Source of the DNA: Stomoxys calcitrans
Lineage: Eukaryota; Arthropoda; Insecta; Diptera; Muscidae
Assembly (NCBI RefSeq): GCF_963082655.1
Contig: NC_081556.1
Span: 72,463,227 to 72,527,226 of the forward strand
Length of the DNA: 64,000 nt
Direction of reading: 5' to 3'
The position numbers and the translations under genes were made by a program. The notes under the pieces were generated by a model. The model did no database searches. It was not told the DNA's origin and saw only the letters and a list, made by a program, of their open reading frames with translations. This document shows positions 58,501-64,000 of this stretch, in pieces; the first letter of the stretch is position 1; each line of letters starts with the position of its first letter.

Positions 58501-61500
58501 GTCGATGAAGGAATCCATCGGATGAATCCGGTGCATACAACCGGCTGCCATGGGTTTGTCTTGCATAAAATCTTTGTTATATTGTTGTATGTGAATACAA
58601 AATAAATAAATATCAACATTTTAAAAAAAGATATGACAACCGCTTTCCTTTAGCCGAGTTGATACCGTGTTCGAAATATTTGTGTGGGTCTTTAACGGAC
58701 TGCCACTGATAATATAACACTTTAACTATTTTTGAAATTTCGAAAACAACAGTATTTATTTTTGCAGTTCCGAAATTTGTTCCAAAACAGATTAAAGTCG
58801 TTTATCTAAATCAAGGGCAACATATACCAAAATATGAAAACTGATATATGGTGATCACTATATATCGTAACGAATCATGGCGGCTAGGTGGCGTCTTAGT
58901 TTTAACTTAGTCTTGACTTGCCTTAACTTAGCCTTCAATAAGGAAATGAAATCAAATATGAACGAAATTAGCTTACATCGCGTTTTTTTACACATGAAAC
59001 AAAAAAGTGCACGCTTGTTGAATCCAGGTTATCAATTTTATAATATATGCAGAATATTTTTTGTTTGTTTTTAGAAATGGTGTTTTGAATGAAGACACAC
59101 ATTGCTGTAATATTGACATGATTTGCTCTGTATGTGTTTTTGTTTTGCTGTAATCGGAATAGTTTTTGAACAAAAAAATTATAATGCTGCTTTTCTTATT
59201 ACTGAATATTCCATTGAAATTAAATAAATAAGCGTTCTGTTAAAAACAATAAAATAATTTTTAACAAAACATAAGGTGTAATGAATAAAAACACGTAAGA
59301 CACAACTATTACTGATACTCAATGACGTGCCATATACAATATGCTTACCCATTAAACTAGATGTCGCACAATATCAACAGTTGTACCAATAATCATAATT
59401 GTTTGCTTCAATTTTTATTGCAGGTGTCTTAGATGCTATACAATCAGATTTCCATATGCCCGACGATGATGCAGGTCTTCTGCAAACGGTTTTTGTGATA
59501 TCCTATATGGTGTGTGCGCCGATTTTCGGATACATGGGTGATCGATATTCAAGACGATGGATCATGGCCATCGGTGTATTCCTGTGGTCAACAACAACGC
59601 TGCTGGGCTCATTTATGAAAGATTCCGGCTGGTTCATGCTATTTCGCGCCCTAGTGGGCGTGGGAGAGGCCTCCTACAGTACGATTGCACCAACAATTAT
59701 ATCAGATTTGTTTGTGCACGACATGCGTTCGAAAATGTTGGCCGTTTTCTACTTCGCTATACCGGTTGGTTCTGGTTTTGGGTAAGTACCAACGATGCCA
59801 TTAGTATTTTCATGTGTTTCGATGTGTGTTTTATCATTCGATTTAATGCAATAATGTTCATTTGGCAAAATATCATCAAGTTCAAGATCACCACGAGTAA
59901 ACAAAAAAAACATGTTTTCATATGGGAACGTTGGCAGGCAACGAGTTCAATTCTTGTCTCTGAGTTCAATAACTAAGGTTATTTTTACAAACACTCTGAG
60001 AATATATTAACGTATCGCATGATCTCGTTGGTAGGGTTGTCATTTTCCTTAAACTGCACAATGCCAAAGCAATTTAATCATCCAATAATTGACCCCCATG
60101 TACCTATTATGCATATGATGTTCGTTCTAAATATTTCAATTTACGAAATTTTCTTCGTTTCATCAAACAACAATTATCAATTCTCATTTAATTTCGCCAG
60201 CGTTCCTTGGATTTTAGAGCTCAACAAATTGGTGCTCATTGATAATTGAATCACTAAGAGATAAATCAATTGACATGTCCAGTCTATATGGCTTTGGTTT
60301 CTAAATTGATATTGAACTATTAACCCAAAGGAAAATTTTAATTAAATTTGTTCGTGCACAGCTTGTAACGCAACAAAGAAATGAAGACAATTCTTCTAAG
60401 ATTGGGAGAGATGGGAAAAAGGGAGGTCATAAAAACTAATTGATTATTGCTATGCATATAGCAATCAATTCAAAGTATTAGATGTAACGAAATATCATTA
60501 GTTTAAACGTAAATAATTTGAAATGAGTTCGCTAATAAAAGATGGCAAACATTAGACTACTACTATGACTAATTGACCTTTTACACAACCACCTAATATC
60601 CGATTTTTATGAGATTGCAGAGGCCACCGTGTCGTAGAGATTAGCAAGTGCGACTTTGATGCCGAACGCCTGGCGATCCCGGCGATCCCGGCGAGAACAT
60701 GAGAAAAATTTTCAGCGGTGGTTATCCCCTTACTTATGACGGCTTCATTTGTGAGGTACTGCTCTACCAAGTAGTGGCGCTATGCTTGGACTCGGTATAA
60801 AAAGGAGGCCCCTTATCATTGAGCTTAAACTCTAATCGGACAGCACTCATTGATATGAAAGAAAATCACGTGTTCCTTAATGGAATGTTCATGGGAAATT
60901 TAGTAGTAGTAGTTAGCAGATGCAATTACAACAGGCGTATTTGTTATTCGATTTCGGCGAAATATAGAATGCCTTCTAGTTCTTAATGTTGAACTAACCA
61001 GATCACTTTTAAAGCCTAACAACTTGCGAATGTGCACGTCCGCTAATTCAGATAAGTCCCTCAGAGAAGTTTAACTTATTGGCAAGCGACCCTCTGGAGA
61101 AGTTTTATGTATATGACTCAATATCTCACATAGTATGTCGCCTGAAACAGTGGGGGAATAATCACCGCTGAGATGTTCATTCTGATGTTCTCAGAATTTG
61201 CATCCATAACTTGAGCGTTATAGGTGGGCATGCTAATCTCTGCGCTGAGATGTCCCTTTAGAACACTTGAAAATGCCAATTGATCATGATGTTTCACTTT
61301 TTTTTGCCATATAAATTAAATAATACCTGAGCATGAATTTTATATTGTTATTTGTTTACTCCATAGGTATATTGTGGGTTCTGAAACAGCAAAGCTGGCT
61401 GGTGATTGGCGTTGGGCGTTACGTGTTACACCTGCCTTGGGTATTGCGGCAGTTGCTTTAATTATGCTCATCAAGGATCCTGAACGAGGTGAAAGTGAAG

Positions 61501-62594
61501 GCTCACACAATCTCTCACACACCACCTACACCGAGGATGTGAAATATTTGGTCAAGAATCGCTCATTTATGCTGTCCACAGCTGGCTTCACTTGTGTAGC
61601 ATTTGTAGCAGGAGCTTTGGCGTGGTGGGGACCGAAATTCATCTATCTGGGCTTAAAAATGCAGCCAGGCAATGAAAATCTCGAACAAAATGAGTAAGTA
61701 TGGGTATTTTTAAAACGATTATCCACAAACTGTTCTCACTGATGTGAAATTGTGTGAAAATCACACAATATCAAATAATTTTGTGTAATTAGCGTCTCGT
61801 ACAAGTTTGGGATGATAACAATGGTAGCTGGCCTGATTGGTGTACCATTGGGTTCGATTATGGCAACCCGTTTGAGACCCATTATCGAGAACTGTGATCC
61901 ATACATTTGTGCTGCAGGTTTATTGAGTTCGGCGCCAATGGTCTATTTGGCACTGGTTCTTTCACAATCAAGTGCCACATGGTGTTTCTTTTCTATATTC
62001 GTTGCTCAGTTGGCGTTAAATCTTTGTTGGTCCATTGTTGCAGATATATTATTGGTAAGATATATACATATGTAAGAGCTCAGTATGTTCTTGTCAATGA
62101 AGAGGTACCCCACTTAGCAAAAGTACGCAACCACCAAAAGCCTTCGTCGATGTCATCATTATTGGATGTTCTTTAAGCACCTACTTGTACGAACGCTAAA
62201 ATCTGTAGGCCGAATATGTTTTGAACTGAGATTTTTTTTTTTTCAAAATTGAATTAACGTTTTGTATTTGTTTTTCTTCCCCTCTCTCTGTTTCTCTGGC
62301 GTTCGTTGTAATTTTAAAAATGTCAAAAACAGTGTATCATTCAAATTTGGTGCAATTACTATGATAGCGGGCATTATTGGGGTGCCCTTGGGTTCTATTC
62401 TATCTACCAAACTGGTTAAAAATTTTCCCACTGCGGATCCCTTGATCTGCGCCTTTGGATTAATACTGAGTGTGCCCCTAATGACCGGAGCCATGATCAT
62501 TGTCTCCCAAAACACCATATCCACATATATTCTGATATTTTTCGGCCAATTGTCATTGAATATGAATTGGGCAATTGTTGCTGATATGTTACTG
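40174..62594 (+). CDS. spin: spinster, lysosomal MFS transporter (3' incomplete)
   Basis: Assembled from exons 40,174-40,507, 59,424-59,781, 61,367-61,693 and one of 61,793-62,054 or 62,333-62,594, giving 427 codons before further exons off the right edge. The family is Spinster/SPNS, late-endosomal/lysosomal 12-helix Major Facilitator proteins. Vertebrate members export sphingosine-1-phosphate or lysophospholipids; the fly protein is needed for lysosome and autophagy homeostasis and synapse growth (established knowledge). Visible hallmarks: NYMDRFTIAGVLDAIQSDF at the end of helix 1, GYMGDRYSRRW (MFS motif A, residues 147-157), and DWRWALRVTPALG after helix 6. All junctions obey GT-AG and keep frame. 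The start is the first ATG after an in-frame stop; Met-21 is an alternative. The serine-rich N-tail (1-85) is cytosolic. Confidence 0.93.
40760..40868 (-). repeat. Short interspersed repeat F
   Basis: The best-preserved F copy: 'tgttgttgtagttgttgtag' leader, stem-loop cagtgtgtggtacactg, then gcggcagcccttgccgatga, atcgggtcaatccggtac and 'aaccggctgccatggg'. Confidence 0.8.
42024..42120 (-). repeat. Short interspersed repeat F
   Basis: 'ttgttgttgtagcaacgtgt', 'gcagcagcccttgccgatga', 'ccatcggatcaatccggtac', 'gtacaaccgg'. The stem-loop after the leader is degraded in this copy. Confidence 0.75.
42555..43156. mobile_element. Fold-back mariner derivative (two inverted 5' ends)
   Basis: 602 bp counting TA at both edges. 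Arms 42,555-42,755 and 42,956-43,156 (201 bp each) are near-perfect reverse complements and include the transposase start codon in both directions (ATG at 42,670 on + and at 43,041 on -). The 200-bp centre is an internal transposase segment. The normal 3' end is replaced by an inverted copy of the 5' end, giving 201-bp terminal inverted repeats. Confidence 0.92.
42670..43080 (+). pseudogene. Mariner-type transposase remnant inside the fold-back element
   Basis: The open frame of 136 codons starts MNRLTNEQRLQIIEFYYQN, an N-terminal helix-turn-helix start. It then jumps after NVFIH to VFSDEAHFWLNGYVNKQNC, the first catalytic Asp block, and continues to MHPEKCTVWCSLYAGGIIGP before entering the inverted arm, where the peptide is meaningless. 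Most of the DNA-binding domain and the remaining catalytic residues are lost. Not functional. It is the same broad family as the remnant at 52,421. Confidence 0.85.
43157..44245. other. Intron 1 segment, nothing recognised
   Basis: AT-rich single-copy-looking DNA; a poly-A/poly-T stretch at about 44,000-44,030. Confidence 0.4.
44250..44815 (+). pseudogene. Non-LTR retrotransposon family A, RNase H/tail remnant
   Basis: Plus-strand pieces match family A: TADKGLFLIVEFERASALKI (RNase H interior), SKKEVSIAFGTI, LQTHLCKIGEPSDSMCKACE and DDEALEHF (zinc-binding tail, 44,700-44,785). Many stops. Truncated at both ends; sits within spin intron 1 in the sense direction. Confidence 0.75.
45210..45935 (-). 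repeat. Dispersed repeat C, reverse copy
   Basis: Reverse complement of the 3,230-4,190 family: 'gtccgtctgtctgtctgtct' and 'ggtcgcagttttcatccgat' at 45,325-45,405, 'attctctcgaaatttggcag' at 45,520, 'cctatagtgtaggt' near 45,878. No microsatellite expansion in this copy. Confidence 0.65.
45974..46072 (+). repeat. Short interspersed repeat F
   Basis: Forward-strand copy: 'catggtagccggttatatat', 'accgatggagtcctctatcg', 'agactgtcgcctcgctgtac', ending 'atgctacaacaacaacc', i.e. a (CAA)n tail. Confidence 0.75.
46075..48300. other. Intron 1 segment, nothing recognised
   Basis: No repeat family or gene recognised. A CT tract (actctctctctcttttgc) is at about 47,738-47,755. Confidence 0.4.
48303..48367. 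repeat. Tiny hairpin insertion between 11-bp direct repeats
   Basis: 'actcttataca' at 48,303-48,313 and 48,357-48,367 flank a perfect inverted pair (ggattcact / agtgaatcc) around an ATT-rich loop. It looks like a ~43-bp inserted hairpin with an 11-bp duplication. Confidence 0.6.
48368..49365. other. Intron 1 segment, nothing recognised
   Basis: AT-rich; the minus-strand 95-codon frame at 48,925-49,212 matches nothing I know. Confidence 0.4.
49370..50500. repeat. Dispersed repeat K in spin intron 1
   Basis: 'cagcaccgtccaaaatcaaa', 'gtggaccgatctggacaata' and 'gaaaggcatttgagagtaga' match the start of the 17,010 copy nearly base for base. Tandem words ('aaacgaaaggtatttggga', 'atagcaatatggggctta') continue to about 50,480. 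Confidence 0.6.
50501..52310. other. Intron 1 segment, nothing recognised
   Basis: Less repetitive. Two overlapping hydrophobic frames (51,368-51,571; 51,430-51,714) are T-rich and match no family I know, so they are not called as genes. Confidence 0.4.
52421..53105 (+). pseudogene. Mariner-type transposase, internally deleted
   Basis: Starts at an ATG (52,421) with QRVEIIKFIF in the N-terminal domain. It soon jumps to LHPEK, GVIGPYFLRDDQNRHVTVNG (52,615-52,665), VINLLETKFGE-like sequence, then SMVYANKPATINELRRNIER (52,845-52,935) and a C-terminal RACAMQKKSSF-like end. Frameshifts and deletions are throughout. Conserved blocks between N-terminus and LHPEK, including the first catalytic Asp, are missing. 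Flanking inverted repeats were not resolved by eye. Confidence 0.8.
53245..53557 (-). repeat. Short interspersed repeat E, full-length-looking
   Basis: Starts on this strand with 'ttgttgttgtagccacattt', a perfect stem-loop (ccacattttaatgtgg), then 'gcaatcctcgtcaagctcct' and 'gtgagcaagctcgttccg'. It goes on through 'gagcatcataggcgctcaat', 'ctgattgtccgcgactgccg', 'cgcgcccggtagctggcagc', ending 'gatgaacaccacacagatc'. Confidence 0.8.
53558..56085. other. Intron 1 segment, nothing recognised
   Basis: 54,480-55,360 is relatively GC-rich with short open frames on both strands, none recognisable. It could hold regulatory sequence; nothing proves it. Confidence 0.35.
56086..56276 (-). mobile_element. 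Non-LTR family A, 3' end only
   Basis: Contains 'ctaggttaggttagacatgg', 'ttgaaaagagggtgcagtta', 'cacctaagccagtaatcggc' and 'aattcttaattgttttcc', the 3' UTR and last codons of family A (compare 27,083-27,290). A severely 5'-truncated insertion, as produced by target-primed reverse transcription. Confidence 0.8.
56277..57645. other. Intron 1 segment, nothing firmly recognised
   Basis: AT-rich. 'cagtggtggaaaaaataata' at 57,315 resembles a Tc1/mariner terminus but no matching opposite end was found. Confidence 0.35.
57646..58183. mobile_element. Long-inverted-repeat (fold-back) element
   Basis: The left arm begins gaattccactagtcttgaag (57,646) and the right arm ends with its inverse (cttcaagactagtgtaattc, to 58,183). 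Pairing continues inward through 'gtcgttaacttacatgaact' to 'ggtgcttaggattatat' (57,857) against 'atataatcctaagcaccc' (57,943). Arms are about 240 bp around a ~45-bp centre. No coding region and no clear target duplication. Confidence 0.85.
58240..58410 (-). repeat. Short interspersed repeat E, truncated
   Basis: 'gcgccaataacctgccttgt', 'atatcgaccatcataggcac', 'gagccggtgccgcccggtct' and 'cgttgattgtccgagatttt' follow E order, in the same orientation as 53,245-53,557. The tail end is missing. A repeat F copy lies 40 bp to the right. Confidence 0.7.
58452..58557 (-). repeat. Short interspersed repeat F
   Basis: 'atgttgttgttgttgttgta' leader, 'gcagtgttgtacagttaggc', 'ggcagcccttgtcgatgaag', 'aatccggtgcatacaaccgg', 'ctgccatggg'. 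Confidence 0.8.
59424..59781 (+). CDS. spin: spin exon 2 (helices 2-5)
   Basis: Acceptor ttgcag|g at 59,424 and donor g|GTAAGT at 59,782. 358 nt, residues 112-231. Reads VLDAIQSDFHMPDDDAGLLQ, then TVFVISYMVCAPIFGYMGDR (helix 2 and MFS motif A), MLFRALVGVGEASYSTIAPT (helix 4) and AVFYFAIPVGSGFG (helix 5). The continuous joining with exon 1 (IAG|VLDA) matches the SPNS family consensus. Confidence 0.93.
60621..60905 (+). mobile_element. tRNA-derived SINE, full-length-looking
   Basis: Head 'aggccaccgtgtcgtagaga' and 'ttagcaagtgcg' (A-box region), then 'cgaacgcctggcgatcccgg', where the B box carries a small duplication (gcgatcccg twice). The body continues 'aattttcagcggtggttat', 'ggactcggtataaaaaggag', 'cattgagcttaaactctaat' and ends 'ggaatgttcatggga'. 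The damaged B box argues against pol III activity. Confidence 0.8.
61076..61245 (-). mobile_element. tRNA-derived SINE, diverged copy
   Basis: Reverse copy: 'ctctggagaagttttatgta', 'aatcaccgctgagatgttca', 'gttataggtgggcatgctaa', 'tctctgcgctgag'. Inverted relative to the copy at 60,621. Confidence 0.65.
61367..61693 (+). CDS. spin: spin exon 3 (helices 6-7)
   Basis: Acceptor ccatag|g and donor ga|GTAAGT at 61,694. 327 nt, residues 231-340. Contains YIVGSETAKLAGDWRWALRV, TPALGIAAVALIMLIKDPER (helix 6), the central loop with EGSHNLSHTTYTEDVKYLVK, and helix 7 in STAGFTCVAFVAGALAWWGP. Ends in phase 2, which both candidate next exons accept. Confidence 0.93.
61793..62054 (+). CDS. spin: spin alternative exon 4a
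   Basis: Acceptor gtgtaattag at 61,792 and donor GTAAGA at 62,055. 262 nt giving 88 residues with the split Asp: DVSYKFGMITMVAGLIGVPL, GSIMATRLRPIIENCDPYIC, APMVYLALVLSQSSATWCFF, FVAQLALNLCWSIVADILL. Three membrane helices (about 8-10). It differs from 4b mostly in the loop after the first helix (RPIIENC vs VKNFPTA) and in the helix-loop after APM. Preceded by a short 99-nt intron. Mutually exclusive with 4b on frame grounds. Confidence 0.9.
62333..62594 (+). CDS. spin: spin alternative exon 4b
   Basis: Acceptor aaaaacag at 62,332 and donor GTAAGA at 62,595. 262 nt: DVSFKFGAITMIAGIIGVPL, GSILSTKLVKNFPTADPLIC, VPLMTGAMIIVSQNTISTYI, FFGQLSLNMNWAIVADMLL. Same phase and length as 4a; 44 of 88 residues identical by direct alignment. 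The NFPTADP..CAFGL form is closer to what I recall as the common fly isoform. The downstream exon (the VPTRR...SHALGDA region in family members) is not in the window. Confidence 0.9.
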
Positions 62595-64000
62595 GTAAGA
62601 TATGCACTTTTGTTCTCTACAACTTTGTATTTAATCATTTTGTAAAGATTCATGTAAATGTTGTTTATGATTTGCGTTTATTTACTGTTATAGTAATAAT
62701 GAATATTAACACTAATGACTAAGTGTAGCACATTGTACTATGTATGTAATCGTAATTGTAATGGGTACTACAGTGGTTAATTTTTCCCTACTGATCTTTT
62801 AATTTCTCAAAAATATTTTTGATTTTTTTTTTGTTGTGCACAATATTCTTTTTATTCTATCTAATAAAAACAATAGCAGGGATCACAACTATTATTGCGG
62901 ATCAAATACATTTCCCCTGAGATGATCTTCGGTAAAAATGTATTTAATTCCATTCGACAATAGTTTGTTGGGAGTTTGCTAATGATTGTTTCTTCTGGTG
63001 TTGGTATTTTTTGATAATTGTTTGCTACATTTTGTACATTTCTTGCACCTGCTAACCAACGGATAAACCTCCGCCCACATTTTTTATTCTCATTTCTTCA
63101 TACAAATGCACATTTCGCCCACTTATGTTTGACATGAACACGAGACACATACCAATTTTCCAACAGAAAGGTGAAAGCTTTTCGCACCAAATCGTTTGTA
63201 AACTAGGCGACATACACACACCCTCTTTGCAATTGTAAAATTATGTTCAAATATGCCACGCCACAGGATGTCCTAGTGTGTGCGCATGAAAGATATGTTA
63301 AAGGCTTGTATGCTTTTTTAGTCCCACCCTACCCTTACGTTTAGAGGAAAGTAATCCCATTCCTCATGACTGCGTCATATTCCCGTTGTTTGTTTATTTT
63401 TGGGTTGGTTTCTTAAAAGAACACCAACCCAAGAGTTTTTTTTTGGCGATATTCTAAAACATTTTCTTTGGGCACAAAAATGATTGCAATTACTCCCCAA
63501 GAATGAAACACCATAACAGGTTTCGACATTGGTGGTGGATGGGTGACGGCGGAGAGTAAAAAATTGAGTTTCGTGGTGATTTTTGGGGAGCTGCTACAAG
63601 GAAAGGAGCTGGGCGGGGCCATATGATTTTGACTCAGCCCCGGAAGATAATACTTGAGTCAAATGTAATGTCATTTATTTAATGACATTACATATTTCAA
63701 ACATAAATTACCAACTCATTTCCCCCTCAATAATTCTTCTAGTCCCCCATCTTTGCATTTTATACACCCTTGTGCAAAAGTTATACGGCCGCATGACCCC
63801 AAGCCAAATGAAAAATGCATAATAATTGTTTCATCAAGGATTATGATAATGGTGCTCGTTCGATAGAAATCTATTCGAATAGAATAAATATTTATACATG
63901 TTTGACCTATTTTGGATACAACAAACCAACAAAGATTTGCAGCAATGTAATGGAAGGAGGGAGGCCCAAAGTTCGCACAAGTCTTATGAAAATATCCAAT
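62595..64000 (+). other. spin: spin intron 4 (continues past window)
   Basis: No further exon copy and no final spin exon is visible. Pyrimidine-rich and AT-rich, with relatively few repeats. 'aatgtaatgtcatttattta' / 'atgacattacat' near 63,663-63,690 forms a small palindrome. Confidence 0.6.

Larger units (their letters stand above)
40508..59423 (+). other. spin: spin intron 1 (18.9 kb)
   Basis: GTGAGT donor at 40,508 and TTATTGCAG acceptor ending at 59,423. It contains the repeats and transposon remnants listed separately. The other stretches show no recognised gene or repeat and are AT-rich. No convincing nested gene: the longest frames (51,430-51,714; 50,965-51,222; 46,643-46,879) resemble no family. 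Confidence 0.85.
59782..61366 (+). other. spin: spin intron 2 with two SINE copies
   Basis: 1,585 nt from GTAAGT to TCCATAG. Contains SINEs at 60,621-60,905 and 61,076-61,245, and a short piece at 61,015-61,060 resembling the 3' edge of family B (aacttgcgaatgtgcacgtc; compare 5,345 and 33,560). The rest is AT-rich without recognised features. Confidence 0.8.

Noticed and set aside
62243..62653. 136-codon minus-strand frame
   Set aside because: Antisense of spin exon 4b.

Overview
The window looks like a stretch of a higher-fly (Diptera, probably calyptrate/muscoid) nuclear genome. The evidence is AT-rich DNA, one intron-split insect gene and an extremely dense load of degraded transposable elements. 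The only confidently recognised host gene is spinster (spin), a lysosomal Major Facilitator Superfamily transporter on the + strand. Species assignment is inference; nothing in the window fixes it.

Layout. Positions 1-39,000 are an intergenic/repeat domain: tRNA-derived SINEs, RTE-type and RNase H-bearing non-LTR retrotransposons, Tc1/mariner elements, MITEs, a Transib-like non-autonomous element, and several families of dispersed repeats built from roughly 150-200 bp units (called C, D, G and K here). Many are nested. The clearest nest is at 25,060-28,890, where one minus-strand RTE element carries a mariner MITE, a G-repeat block and an RNase H-type non-LTR element. A possible small secreted-peptide gene (42 codons, with TATA, initiator-like site and AATAAA) sits at 11,210-11,416 in a locally repeat-poor stretch.

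spin occupies 40,174 to beyond the right edge. Exon 1 (40,174-40,507) holds the N-terminal tail and first membrane segment. An 18.9 kb first intron carries many insertions: SINE-like repeats, a 602-bp fold-back mariner derivative, a second mariner wreck, non-LTR fragments and a 538-bp long-inverted-repeat element. Exon 2 is 59,424-59,781 and exon 3 is 61,367-61,693. Two homologous exons of identical length follow (61,793-62,054 and 62,333-62,594, 262 nt each, 44/88 residues identical by my alignment). They share splice phases such that including both, or neither, breaks the reading frame. This is a textbook mutually exclusive pair that swaps a block of about three membrane helices. The last exons lie outside the window.

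Other points: two short repeats (E and F) with unrelated bodies share the same 3' end (hairpin + GCTACAACAAC tail), which suggests one retrotransposition partner. F bodies can fold into a three-way-junction-like structure. Long stretches inside intron 1 (about 43.2-44.2, 46.2-49.3, 50.5-52.3 and 53.6-57.6 kb) show no gene or repeat I can recognise. Repeat boundaries are by eye and approximate unless a target-site duplication is stated.
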